From: Branchiostoma floridae
Lineage: Eukaryota; Chordata; Leptocardii; Amphioxiformes; Branchiostomatidae
DNA length: 64,000 nt
Assembly (NCBI RefSeq): GCF_000003815.2
Contig: NC_049984.1
Span: 8,919,196 to 8,983,195, forward strand
Direction: 5' to 3'
In this document: positions 46,444 to 60,900 of the stretch, piece by piece
How positions within the stretch are numbered: the first letter of the stretch is position 1
Layout of the letters: each line of letters begins with the position of its first letter
Position numbers and translations under genes: made by a program
The notes under the pieces: generated by a model
Database searches by the model: none
Told to the model about the DNA's origin: nothing
What the model saw: the letters and a program-made list of their open reading frames with translations, nothing else

Positions 46444-49400
46444 CAGTAATCAATATCCTTGTTTGATCCTCTCCGATATTCACATAGCCAAAAATGAACC
46501 AGAATGTCACCCGTGCTACATGATCAATGTAGTCTCAACAAAAATCATCAATGAGATAACCTCCTAACTCTGTTATGTTCATCTCTGTCAACTGGTCTGA
46601 TGGTCCTGTCAGTAATAAAGGAATAACTGGACTGCAGAAGTTAATGCAGATGATATATGATGGTAACGTGTAAGAGGGGCTTGGTCTATTCCAACTGTGG
46701 TGCTGGCCAATTAGGATTGCCAGTTCTAATCAACCCTGACAATGGAAGGGTATAGAAATTGAAATTGTACAATATTTATGAAATGATATTTATAATATAA
46801 TATTCATGCCATCTCTGCATTACCATTGACATCCATTACATAATCTGTGCATCAACTTGTGCAGCACACAGTAATGGCTGCAGGTTTTCCCAGACCACCT
46901 GCAAAGTGCATATTGTTTCTTATTAATGACCCTTTTAGATGTGAAATTCCATGTTATACATTACCAGTGTACCCGCTTTGTCCTGTGATCCAAGGCCTAT
47001 GGGCTCATGCAGAGTTAATACACCCATCAGTTTTTACATGTCTGTCACATATTAAGTATTAAACAATGTTGCTGCTTTTATTGAGCTACAGATATAGTTA
47101 GGGATACATTTTCTACCTGAAAAGTTGGCACTTGGTGTACCTCACTAGGACATTCTATTCGCATTGTCACTTGTGTATCATATCATCTGAGAATAAAATG
47201 TCAACTTGGTGGAAGGGAAAATAGGTGAACATTGCATTTGGTTGCAAATGGCAGGCCTTTTCTAGAAACCCTTATATTGTGTTTACTGCCATTGCCATTG
47301 TCATTTTAAGTTTCATTTTTCCAGCTTTCAAGTCTTAGAATGGATATTCTTATGCAGTTATGCTACAAATGATGATGATAATACAAGTTTTGAATATGCT
47401 TCTGCTGAAAAAGAATTGTATGCTATACAGTATGTTGATACATACTAATATTGTGCTCCATATTCTTGTCATGACTCTGTCTGCTTGTTGAACACACATA
47501 TGCTTTAGGTCCCCTTGAGCAAAATTGAAGTAAAAGGGTCTTTTTATGTGTGCTCGGCCATGAAAATGCATCAATCTGGGGTCCTCCGCCGAGAGGACAA
47601 AACCAGCATGAAATATTATGTCATTTGGGAATCAACATGATGAAGTGACCTTTTTGATGACACATTTGGACGGCATTTACGTTACAGGATTTTTATTGGA
47701 TAGTGCCGATGGTAGCATGAGCAGGTAAAACATACACATTCATACATAAAGGCATTTATGGCTAGTTTTTACAGCAGGCTGGACAGAAGAGGTGGCCAGG
47801 GCAGGTTTGTGTGTATGTTGTATTTCAAACTTTGGTCACCACCTGATTTAATTTCTCCTCAAGGATAATGCTGTCAAATAATTGGCTATAAAAGTATGGT
47901 CAAGACTGCAGAGAGTACCCTAACTTGCGACTCAATTATATGTTGATCATGTAACGTTATTGAACATATTTCTTAAGATGCATCCTGCAATGTCTTCACT
48001 AGTGTACATGAGATTGAATTTAAAAAAAAACAACCTAGTAAATACTGTATTTTTAAAGAAATTTTAAAAGACTAATCTAAACCCAGTGATTTAGTAATAC
48101 TATGTCCAGACGGAAATCTGTAGTCTATATGATATATAATCATGCATAAGGAGTACATGGAAACATTACATGCTAATTTGTTATATGATGTTGAACATTT
48201 GCAAGTATACTAGCATCTTGTGCTCCAATAGGGAATTCCTAGGGCTTAAAACAATTTGAGGGCCTGTGTTCTATAAAATAAAGAGGGTATCATCACCAGA
48301 TAGGGAAAGAATTACCGTCAAGAGAGAGGGCTTGTGAGAGTGCGGTAATGTATCGGACTGCCAAGAGAGGGCCCAGGGGCCCCATGGGAAAGCGTAGGTA
48401 ATTTACAATGACTCACATGACTACGCAGCAGGTACAGATCATCTCCCATTTGTAGGCAGGCAATCAATACACGGTTTGGACTTACCCAAATTACTGCTGG
48501 GTGGGATGGAGCAAAGGTAAGGTACACATTGTTTCCATAGGAATTGAGGTAGAGAATTCTGCCCATATCAGCACCCATTGCCAGTCTGGGAAGGCTCTGT
48601 TAAATATGTATGTGATTGCGGTGGAAGAAGAATTCAGATGGAGAGGGGTGGGGGAGGTGGCTGACTGCATAGCCCGTTATGCTGCGCATATGACCTTCCA
48701 ATGTCATTGGCTTCCAGAGGTAGTATTCATGGAAATTTGTGCAGAAACTAGACTCAGGTTTACTACAAAGGCAGATGATAAAGAATCCCTTTTCATGTAT
48801 CAAGCCTTGTAAAATTCAGCACACAATATAGCAGATTTTATTGCTGCTGCTGCTGCATGCAGTGGCTAATGGATATTTGGCTCCTATTCTGAGCAGTACG
48901 TGATTAGTAAAGGGTATTCCTCTGTGCACCTTATTACTTTACCTTGATAGAATTAACATTGTTGTACACGTCTGCAAAATGCATTTAGTTTTGATCTTTC
49001 TTATTTGATTTGCATGGTGTAATAGATTTCCAACCATGCGTGTCCCGTTCGTGTGACTGATAAAATGTATTGGATCTTGCCGCGGTACGTGTACGCCATA
49101 GGCTAGCGCCCTTACAAACTAGCTCTGATAAGGAAAGGCTTCAGCTGTGAAAGGAGGTACTTTTCAGTAAAACATATGCATCAGAAGTTTCGTGCTTTTC
49201 TCACAGCTTTATTATAATTACCATGTCGCATTGATTGCAAGCTTCAGGATTACCAAGGTGTCCTCTGAGCTAGTGCCGGAAACCATTTAACCAGTGACAG
49301 TGACAGGATGCTCTGTCCTTCTGTAACCTTTTGCATGTATGCATCAGCCTGTGAGCAGGTTAGCCCTCAGGTTTATATACCTCAGGAATGGCAGCATCTA

Positions 49401-50250
49401 CCTTAAGTAACGGTTTTCTGGCTGACGCATCGATGTACCAATACAAATTTGGTGCATGGATGAACCCACCACTGGCAGAAGGTCGTGACAATCTATACAG
49501 GCAGGGTGAGAAATTCACATTACAGTACGGTACAGTGAAAACGTTTTAGCCTGTTCTGTATTCAGTGGCTGTGAGATGTGGTAAGTATGTGCCTCCTTCA
49601 CCACCCAAATTTCGCTAAGTATGCTGTGCAAACCCATAAATCAGGCACTACAATCAGCAGGCATGACTATAGAAGTGCCAGATGGCCACGCCCCCTCGTG
49701 GTTGGAAGTATGGGACTGAGAGTGCTGATTCAGAGAGTCCTTTGAGGGCGGTTTGTGGGTTTGCCAATGGAATCAATGATATAATTGCTTTGTAGAAGTG
49801 GTCACGTAAGAGGTTATGCATCACAAATGTGGAAAATTTCAGAGAAAAGGGGGTTGAATAATGTCAACATCTGTTTGTATGAAAGCAATAGGTAAACAGA
49901 ATAGTCTGCCATGTGATATGTGAGCTTATCCTGTGTCATATTGGCTCTCTGAAGGATTGATAGGGATTTTGATGTATTTGCATAATACCTTTTATCAACA
50001 TCTCATTTTCAGTGAGAATTTTTGACTAGCCCAACAGTCATTTGTATATGTTGATGGCAAAATAGAATGTCGTGTATATAGTTGCATATTCATGATCTGT
50101 AGTAATTTGATAAGCTTTTATCTTGCAGAGACTGTCACTCGAGACATTTCAGGGAAAGATGTCACAACACTTTCAAATTATCAGTGATATTGTTTGCATA
50201 TTTAATTGTGTATTAAAGGTTGCATGAGGACATTGAGTTCATGTTTCTAT

Positions 50251-50297
50251 TTTCCATCATCATCCGTGCAACCAGCACGCCCGGATGATGATGATGA
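50251..50297. repeat. CATCATCATCCG / CGGATGATGATG hairpin
   Basis: A perfect 12-bp inverted repeat (50255-50266 with 50282-50293) around GTGC...GCAC. The trinucleotide run extends further on the right arm (five GAT units). Confidence 0.8.
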
Positions 50298-51997
50298 TGA
50301 AAAATGAATATTATGGCATGTCTATATATTGAGATTGTCTTATTTCCATATCCAATTATTGTTGAATATCTCTTCAGCTAAGGGTGAATATTAAAACACC
50401 CATATCATCCTTTGGCTTAATATGTAAATTTCAATATTCCTTTTTCATTTTAAAATTTGTCTATACTGATTTTATGATTCATGTTACTCAAAGTGATGTT
50501 GACCAGGAAAGTACAGAAAGAAAAAATACATCAACAGAAAGAAAACACTGCTCAGTCATCCTTTGAAGATACCTCTAACAGAAATTCTGAGATAGAATGT
50601 TGTCCCAGGAGCTTGCTGATAAGACTTAAGTACCATAAGACGTAATTACCGTACCACCTCTAAGAGCTGAATTTTTCTTCAAGAGTGAGTAAAAGTAGAC
50701 AAACCAATTTGGAATTTATCTTGTACTACCTTGGAAATGGCCCTTGTACTGTAATTGCTTTAGGAACCTTGGGAATCTGCCTTGTCGATATTTGAAATGA
50801 AAAAGAGATGGGATGTGAAGTGCACATTACCTGGATATCGTATTTCTATTCCATTTACCTTAAATTCTTTAAACCCTCATGCCTACAGCTACACAATATA
50901 TCTTTTCGAGGTGATGTTGGCATAAAATCTGTGGAGAAGTTCAAATAAGCTGAGGTTATGGATGGGAAATTCTTGTCTTGGTATGATTTCTCAAGGCAAA
51001 TAATTGGTTTTATTCTTATTTACTAATAAGAAATTACCCACATCATAGTATAAGAAGTAATGTATAATAATGTAGTGTCAACCTTTGAGCTATTATCATT
51101 AGAAGATACACTATCTTCTATCAGATCAGTTTTGAGGGTGCAGGCTGGGTATGCCAGCAACTGGCAGAGAGAATGTGATAACGTCATGGTAATTCAATCA
51201 ACTGTTTCCTGACCTTGAACCTGCTTACTTAGGGACTGTCACATGATTGGTGGTAAGTCAATCAGTCATGGTTATGGATGATGAGCAGAAGTGGTTGATC
51301 CTTTTGTCCTTCCCCAGATTTGAAAGATCGTTGATGAGATGGTAGAATCATGCGGTGAGCTTTAGTCATCGTCCTGACACGCATAAACAAAAGATGTTGT
51401 ATATATTACGTACCTTACAATAAAAAATGATTACTACCTTTGTATGCCTGTAAACAAGTGACTTCATGGTACATTTGTTTCACTCACTCATTTTCCTTGT
51501 GTATACCATGATATTTGGCAGTTTATAGACTAAACACCTGCCATAGCATATTCTGATATGAGGCAACATAATCACTACAGATTGCATCATGGGTGATCCA
51601 ACCAGGGAATCAAAGCTCATGTACATGGTAATTCTAATGATGAAGTCATTTCTATGATTCATACCTAGTCTAACATGTTACTTCGTTAGAACAGTACTCA
51701 AGTAGCACTGGAATAGGGTTCATGAGCCCTTATGACTCATCAGCAATCATGCGCATATTGATTACAGTTTCAGGTTATCTAAATTTGTTCAGTTTACATG
51801 TAGATAAAAGATAAAGTAACCTCTGTTCATATTCTCCTTTTGTTTTATTGGACAATATTTTCCTATTATAATAGAAGTTTGTTGTTATCATATTTTTCAG
51901 ACTTCGTGTTCTGGAGCCATTGTCAGATTGAGCTGGGTCTGAGAACAGATGTTACCTGATTTATCATTCCTGCTGTGAAACACACACATCAGAAAAC

Positions 51998-54900
51998 ATG
52001 AGCGCGTCAGACATGGCATCCAAACTGTCAGGCATGTCCTTTGCCTTCGGCCTGCGGACACAATTTGCAGAGCTGGTCAAGCGGACAAAGGATCAGATGG
52101 ATGAATCAGAGGAGTCGGAACAGCCGCCGAGTGAAGAGACAGCCGAGTCTGCCACCACAGAGGAGAAGCAAGAAGCAACTGCCTCTCCTGCAAGTCCAGA
52201 ACAGCAGGCTGCTGAGAAAGCCGAACCGACAGGGGATAACATTTCTCAGCATAAGTCTCCTGAGGAGAAGCCCAGAAGTGTTCGGGATATGATCGCTCGT
52301 TTCCAAGGAGGAGACAGTGGTGGCAGTTCTCCACGTAAAAGTCGCCCCAAGGAGCCCAGCAAACCAAGCCCTGAGCCACCCGCGAAGGACAAGCAGAGAG
52401 AAGTGGTGAAGAAAGAAGGAGAGAAGCCAAAGGAGGAAAAGATAGCAACTAAAGCAGGAGTTACTGCTGTTGCTTCAAAACCTCCTGCCACAGAACAGAC
52501 TTCCACAGTTGGTTCCAAACCAACAGAACATGTAGAACAAGCCAGTGAGAAGCCTGCAATGAATTTAGTAACTAGAGCAATTAGAGGTATTGAGCAGAAA
52601 GCAGAGACAGTTCTAAACAAACAAAAGGACACTCCAGTAGTAGTGCCAGTTACCAAAGAAAAGGAGGTGGCACCTGTTGTAACAGAGAGCAAACCAAAAG
52701 AAGCTCCTCCAGTTGAGCCAAGCAACAGTAAGACTGAAAAGCAGACTGAGCCAGTGGAAGAAACATCTACAGTTGAAGTAAGAGGAAAAGATCCGGACAT
52801 TGCGAAGCCTGTACAAAAAGTACCAGCACATAGAAAGCAGCGCAGTGTTGAGAAACAAACTCGACAAGAAAGGAACCAGGAGGTAAAGAAGGAGACCCCT
52901 GTAGCTCTGGTTTCACAAGAAAGTCCACCTGTGCAGCAAGTGCAGGCTGATCAGCCTCCTCCCTCAGAAGATCAAGGCAAAGGTGCTGTGCCACAGAAAG
53001 CTCCTCCAGAAGCAGGCAAAGGTGGAAAGGCTGAAGTGCCGTCTCATCTTGCCGTGAGAAAGGCCAAGAAAATCATTCCTCGTGATCGCAGCAGTAGTTA
53101 TGACCCGGAGTCAGATCACAGCGGAGATGGAACATCGAGTGATGAGGGTCCCGCGAGCAGGGCTGGCAGCGTCATCATGTCATCCCCAGAGCCATCGCCT
53201 GATGAGGAGGAGATGGGCTGTAAGACTTTCATGGAGATGTTTGTCAGTAATGTCTTCAATGGCAGGTAAGTCTTCTGTTGGCTTCAGCAGTAGCACGTTA
53301 TGCATTAGTAACTGTCGGGAGAAGAGCAGATTAGCGTGTAAGTGGAAAGTATTCCCCCACTGTGACACGGTAATGTACCGTTTATCAGGCATCATTCCTC
53401 AGGCATGTGCTTCTGTAGGAGGTAATCTCTGAACAGCTAATTAGAACTTACCTTACTGTAACTAAAGTGGAGAGTGGGGGACTGGGTGGAGTCATTTAGC
53501 AAGCTGGTTTGGGAAGCATTAGGGGCTATTTGAAAGTCCTGATGGGTTGTGTTCCATTGAGGTGGTTAAAAGGTTAGATAGGTGCGAATTTGATGCCCAC
53601 AAACCTCTGGAAACCAGGCTGCTCAATTGCAACTATACAAGCTATTCAACAGGTGAAGAAGAGAAACACTGAATAGCACAACTGTTTTTGCATCATGAAT
53701 CACTTTTTTCCAAATCGAAATCAAAGTGATGCCAGATCTTAAATCTTGAACATAGACCATGAATTTTGTGTTACATTTGTATCAGTGACATCAATGTGAA
53801 ATGCATGCTTCTTAAAGTTTCTTACTGTCCTTATACATTGATCTGGAGATAAATCTGGACTGTAAAGAAACAGATCAACACTAACCCTACTGACCTTAGT
53901 GCTGAATCAACATTGTCACTCCTATCCCTAGTTCTGAATCATCAGACATGATTGTCCCGGTCCTTAGTGCTGAAACCACTGATCTTACTGTACCTCTCCT
54001 TAGTGTTGAAACAACACTGATGTTACTGTCTCTGTCCTTAGTGCTGAAACAACACTGATGTTACTGTCCCTGTCCTTAGTGCTGAAACAACACTGATGTT
54101 ACTGTCTCTGTCCTTAGGGCTGAAACAACACTGATCTTACTTTCCCTGTCCTTAGTGCTGAAACAACACTGATGTTACTGTCCCTGTCCTTAGTGCTGAA
54201 ACAACACTGATGTTACTGTCTCTGTCCTTAGTGCTGAAACAACACTGATGTTACCATCCCTGTCACTAGTGCTGAAACAACACTGATGTTACTGTCCCTG
54301 TCCTTAGTGCTGAAACAACACCGATCTTACTGTCCCTGTCCTTAGTGCTAAAACAACACTGATGTTACTGTCCCTGTCCTTATTGCTGAAACATCACTGA
54401 TGTTACTGTCCCTGTTGTTAGTGCTGAAATAACACTGATGTTACTGTCTCTGTCCTTAGTGCTGGAACGACACTGAAGTTACTGTCCCTGTCACTAGTGC
54501 TGAAATAACACTGATGTTACTGTCCCTGTTGTTAGTGCTGGAACAACACTGATGTTACTGTCCCTGTCACTAGTGCTGAAATAACACTGATGTTGCTGTC
54601 CCTGTTGTTAGTGCTGAAACAACACTGATGTTACTGTCCCTGTCCTTATTGCTGAAACAGCACTGATGTTACTGTCCCTGTCACTAGTGCTGAAATAACA
54701 CTGAAGTTACTGTCCCTGTCCTTATTGCTGAAACAGCACTGAAGTTACTGTCCCTGCCATTAGTGCTGAACCCACTGACACTGCTTTCCCTGTCCTTAGT
54801 GCTGAATCACATTCAAATCATTTGTACCATCCATCTAGAAAATGATCAATGATGCATGTCCTGCTGGGAAAATGGGGAATCAAATATTACTAAGGAGTTT

Positions 54901-57900
54901 GTTGTTGCTCAGCAATAATGTTTTGTTTCCAGCAAGATGTCCATCGTTTGATATTTTGTTTAGAATAGTTCAAATGCTTTGATGTGTGTGATTCAGCACC
55001 AAGGACAGGGACAGTAGTGTCAGCCTTTAAACTCTGTATTCTGGGTTTTCTTCCCAAAATACTTTTTATTTAAGTTTGTTTCTGGGAAAAACGTGTGTGC
55101 AATCCCAAAGAGTTAAACCTAAATTTCAACCCTTCACTAATGTTGTAATAGAAAGCACCCTTTGTGATGTACTTCATCTTTGTGCCAAGTTGTGGTACAT
55201 TGTGGACTATTTGTTCAAATATCAATCATTCAGTTTGAATACAGATGCACAAAATAGAGTTCTGACTCCCATAAGCACCATTCTAAATGCATGTCACATA
55301 CTGCCCCAGAAACCTCTTCCGGAGAGCTTGGATTAAAGAATCTTATCTAGTCCCAATCTAAATGGAGTCTTGGTCTAGAGAGTGGGCTATTATAGCATTA
55401 AGGATTAGATAGGGTCAACCTGGTCCAATAAACAGGCGTACATTTTGGCTGGCTACTCCATCATGTGTATTGATCAGTGAGGTTTGCTGCATATCAGCAC
55501 GAACAGACGTTTGCAGCAGGCTCCTGTCAGCTGTACAGTATACTCTCTTGGATCAAAGTCAAAAATGATGAAGAAAAAGGAGTAGGGCTTTTCTTGGGGC
55601 ATGACTAAGTAGAACACAATTTTTTTCATGGGAACTTTTTTCATCAGAGCTAAGAGCGCTATAAGAATTGCACAACCATGTAAGGTACCACCAAATGGTA
55701 GTCTTCAATATACACAAAAAGCTAACAGCAATAGCCAAAATTCCTTAATTATTTAGGTTTTTTAGATGAAGCGCATTCCTTGTTACATAAGCTTATTGCT
55801 GTCTTTAGTGGCAATATAACATGAAGAGACTGATACAGGTACAAAGCATTTGGCAAAGATATACAACATGTATGAAGGTTAAAAGTACCCTTACTCTCAA
55901 TATCTTCTGAATATTTTATGTGGTTATTTGTGTTGGATGGCCCACTTCTGGGATCCCTTACATGGAAATCATGCAGTGCTGCAGTGCCATCCATGTATCA
56001 AGCCATTGGCCTGTCTTGCCAATTGTGTAGATGATGGTGCTGAGGTCTTCAGTGCAGGATATGTTATAGTGCATGATGATGATAGTTACGTGTGTGGCAT
56101 GCATATACGTACTAGTACTTGGTTTGAAAGCTCTTTTTTTTTTTGCTACATATATCTTTGTGGGAAAACATCACAGTTCTGCAACTATATTACAACTAAC
56201 ATTGATCAATAACCGCTGAATGATATCATGGGAATAATGAATGACAGAAATGTCAAGCTAGGGCAGCAGATGATCTGTGGTAGCAGTTATTCTAAACAGC
56301 ATCTGACACAACTTGTCTTGTACAAGTAAAATGAGTTTGAGATACATGTAGATTTTGTACTTACTCTGTATATAGAAAGACATATTTTATACATGATTTA
56401 ATGCAAAGCTATACAAGTAATGAGGTTACATATAGTTGAGAAAATTGGAAACTGAAGGATATTGAAGAGCAAGGCTTTATTTCTTAATAGTGGTAAGGAA
56501 TTTGATAATGAAAGGTGATGACGGATTTGGAAAATGTAGAACATGCTAGTCATGATGGTACAATCATGAATTAGGAAAAATGCTATGATATGTATTACCA
56601 AAAAGTAGTAATGGTTTGAATCATTTGACCAATTTTCTGACAAGAATTGTTCATTTTCATGTTTTTCCCAGCCCTGTTGGTCCAGATGAACAGTCCCACT
56701 TTGGAGAAATGTGTCGGGTGAGTTGTTGGTGAAAACTTAAATTTAAATTCATTCCTTGATATAGAATCTAAGGAAAATGCTGTAAAACATATATCATGCT
56801 TGCCTTCCATTGTTTTGGATGCAGTTTTGTGCTGCTATATTGAGACTGGTTTGGGGTTGTCTTTGGAAGCAGGGGTAGAAAGATGGGAAGCAACAAACAA
56901 GTGAAACACAGTGATGAAGTGAGCAGACTTGTATCAGTGCCAGGAAGCTTGACCACCACTAAGTAGAGTTTGTATTTCATTGACGTACTTGCCGCTGCCT
57001 GGCCAAGTGTGAAATGAACCTCTGTGGAAGGAAGTCAGAAAGTAATGAGTCTGACTTGAGCCAGGATATATGGCAGGCACCCACTTATTACTTGTTGTCA
57101 CTAAAGGATGTGCAGTGTCATTGCGGAAATTAAACCTGCCAAACCAATTTCGGGTTTTGGACACTGATTTTCCTAGGTCAAATCGAATTTCTTAAAAAGT
57201 CTAATTGCACTACGGCTTAGCAACAGCATAGTTTGAAGGTTGGTATAGGACACAAGCTTCCCACCTACACAGGGTGGGAGAAACTGACATTTTATTGAGA
57301 TAAGAAAAGTTCCCTCAGGCATAAATTTCCGATATTGATGCCACAGGGCACAACCTATATCATGAAAATGACGTGGGAAGCCAACCAGGAACTTGTGTAG
57401 CAACAAGAATCCTTCATGAAGGACAATGTGTAATCTAACATAGCCTGTCTGGTGGCAGTGTATCTACAAACACTATCATCATCAAATTCTCATCTAAAGT
57501 TGAAAACAGTAATGATTCAAATAACCATAGGCTAGGGTAGGTTACATGCAGGCCTCCCACAGGAGGATAGAAGAGGATAGTGAGGTGCTCCACAGCACAC
57601 TGGTGGGATCCCCACGTCATTGAAAGTCATGTTGATGACGCAGATTGTGCCCTGTGGATGTAGTATTGCATATTTCTGCTTGAAAGCTGAGTTGTATCCC
57701 TGCTGCCCCCACGATTTCCTCTTCCACTTGGGTGAGCATCAGTATTACATCGCAACTCATTTTGAAGTTCATCTTTCTCTGGAAGAAGTCACTGCTACTC
57801 CAAAATAATTGCTCATTTTGTGGAGCCAAATGAAAGCATTTTAATGTAACTGGGCCCCACGAAATCATTTTGATTGTGTAATCTTGGGTTCCTACAAGCC

Positions 57901-60900
57901 ATTATCGAGGGCATGTCAAATTGCATGGTCATCGTTCTGGCAACCTCCACTCTCTTGCTTTCGACACATAGAATTATCCTACATCCTAAAGCCTGAATTT
58001 CCCTTTATAGTATATTGTAATAGCATAAACTAAAAGACTGTCAAGTCATACTACAGTAGAAGCCGCTTAATAGCACGGCCTATTTGCCAGTGGATTTTGT
58101 GCTATTATCCGGCTGGTGCAATAATGCGAAGTTACCTAGCTGGACCGCATCAGTTTGGGATTTGGGGATTCCGTGCAATTAACAGAAGTGTGCGTTAATC
58201 CGTTATGCAATTATCTGGCTTCTACTGTACATGATATACCTATAGTTCTGTAGTGTCAAATAGAATGTGAGTGTAAATCAAAATTTCAAAATTCTGAAAT
58301 TGGATAGGATTTTGCACTGGAGACTGAGTATTTACCATTTTGATGACTTATCACAGTAGTATTGCCAGTACTGATCTTGTCATGTACCTTGCAGAAACCA
58401 GCGGGAAGGAAATGGTTTGCCAGACAAGTCAACAGTGAGGTAAGACACCCTGCTGGTAGGGAAATGTACCAAATGTCAGAAACAAGAAAGTTGCACTTTT
58501 GGAAGATAATTTCTCCCAAATAAAGCTGGGAACACACAGGCAGACTAGTGTCAATCAGCATTCCTGTCTGTCTGGAGAGAGTGGAAATCGTTCAATGCGA
58601 AGCCTAAAGTAGTGAAAACCAAGGAAGTGAGAAATCCTAGAATTTCTATGTAAAACCCTCTATGAAATACAAAACATTCCCCTTATCTTGAGAAGCACAT
58701 TTCTGTCCAAGACTACGTTTTTATTCAACTCCAGTATGCCTTATTGATGGCAATGTTGACTTTTAAGAAGATGTATTGAACGCCCTAAGATACACTTGAA
58801 GGCATCCACAACAAGGAAAGGACCATTGGCCTTGATTTGAACAATATAAACAGATGGAGTCACTGTGCAATAATGGTGCATCAGGTTTGACTGAATGTGC
58901 CCAGCAGGGGCCGGTAACAGATGGCCTCATCTAGATGGAACAACCTTTCATGGTGACACAATCAGGTTATATATTACCCTGTGTGGTGAAGGTCATTTCA
59001 TACATCATGGCATCAAGAATGTTGATTGGATCATGTCACCACCGGAACAAGCTAATAAAAGGCTGTTGCAAAAGAAAACCTTAAGGAAGTGACAAAATTA
59101 TTTTCCTGGTTTTTGCACAAAGCAGCATGGGATTGATATGAAAGATGGTCCTCTGCATTGAACAGAATCTGAAGCTACAAAATGATGAATGCGGTATAGT
59201 TAAATGCCATAATTTTACTGTTCACTTCAGTACACTGTTGCATGGTTGGGATACTTCACTATGTAGACTCCTTTCTTTGATTGAACACCACAATGGTAGT
59301 TGGTAAAGATTATCATTACTTTTACTTTACTTTCTTCAAACGTGACAAAAACAATACATTGTGGACACCAGGCAGCAGGCTGATATTGTGATCACATACA
59401 TATACATATAACTTACAGTACAAAAATTGAACAAATATTAAGTAGGCTAAAGATTATGCCACACTAGGTCTCTTTAACAGTGTTTTGCTTTATTACAGAG
59501 GTGTAACACCAAGTGCGTCAGTGAAACAACGTTCTATCGCCTAGTGCAGTGTTTTGCTATAGCTCTTTTTGAGTAAGTACAAAATGACTTTACCATCATG
59601 CTTGTTCTTGATTACCTACTGGTTAAATACAACCTGCCTATAACCTTGTTGTGTGTACCTTGCAGCTAGTTTCAGAAGAATGCCTCAAATACAGTTTGTT
59701 TAGTAGAAAGCACTGACCATATAGAGCCATACCATTTGAATACGGGTCTGTAAGTAACAGTCACTGTATTTTTGCTAGTCGTGTCAAGCCCTAGTTTTGG
59801 AGCTTCAAATTAGAACCACGGCCCTTGAAAATTGGCCAAGTGGCCCAAAACGTATGGACATAGCTGCTCCCAATAGCATCGATAACTGTCAAGTTAGATT
59901 AGATCATTCTGCTTACTGAAGTCTTACTGTGTGAAACTTACATGCAAGATAATAAATGCTGTCAATGATTCGAGTAAAGCTATAAATTCGTATTAAGGGA
60001 CATTCTGTGATTTATGGTACTCTGAATTATGTCCAATAAATTGCATGACTGTATGCTTTCAAAGTCATGGTCATCGAATATCTGGGATTTGACTTCATTA
60101 TACTTCTGTATACATGTGGTGGGATTTTAAATGTCTTATGATTTTCTCAATATCGGCCTTTGTTTCAATCCCTGCAACTTATAGATGCGGAGAGGCAGAC
60201 GATTTCATCCCTGCCAAGATTCTCATGAACATGTGCTTCACTTTCTACTATGAAGGTGAGAGACAGTTGTCTTTGAACTCCCTTCTGGTGCTTACTTATA
60301 GAAATTACTGCTGTTAATGTCTATTGTTGCTTGCTTTCTGAAATGTATAGTACATGCATTAATAATCACGAAATCTTTGTATCTCTTGCTTGCACCTTCA
60401 TTCTGATCAGTGGGTAAGTAGCAAACTGCTCTTACATGTACACTGTGACGTGAAACAAATACCCATGGCATGCCTATGCAACGCTCGAAGGCTAATGTAA
60501 TAAAGGGGCTCTTATACCACTTGTGCATCAAACAAGTTTTAGATTTTGTATGATATCATGTCAAATGTATTCTTGTGGTTCTACTGGTTGGTTGTGAAAG
60601 ATATACTAGTATATCAATGATATTCTAAAGTTCTCTAAGTGTTGCCTAAGGCCTGGTGCATAGAGCACACTGAAAATCATCAAACATTGCCCTCCAGAAC
60701 AAAATGGTAATTGTGTTATCATGTTCATATTGTATGCTTGACTTAGAGAACATATGGATATGTGTTTGATGACTGATGACTGCTTTCTATTTTTGCCTGA
60801 AGCTTTGTGTATGAAAAATACACTGAGAATCATGCGGGTTGTTTGTTGCATGAAGCTTTGTGTATGAAGTACACTGAGAATTATGCAAGTTGCTTGCTTT

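Larger units (their letters stand above)
39261..51997. other. repeat-rich divergent intergenic/5' region between MPPE1 and the KIAA0513-like gene
   Basis: Holds an interrupted 5S-SINE with a fold-back insertion (39599-41245), a piggyBac-like element (42555-43869), MITEs, a LINE fragment and a CGTAA-rich element. A CpG-richer patch at about 41690-41912 ends in a possible donor (TTTCG|GTGAGG) and could be a non-coding first exon of the plus-strand gene; this is a guess. From about 46450 to 51900 I see only AT-rich DNA and one hairpin at 50255; it is probably intron or 5' flank. Confidence 0.4.

Noticed and set aside
52246-52800. 184-codon minus-strand frame
   Set aside because: Antisense shadow of the large low-complexity exon of the KIAA0513-like gene, with no recognisable domain.
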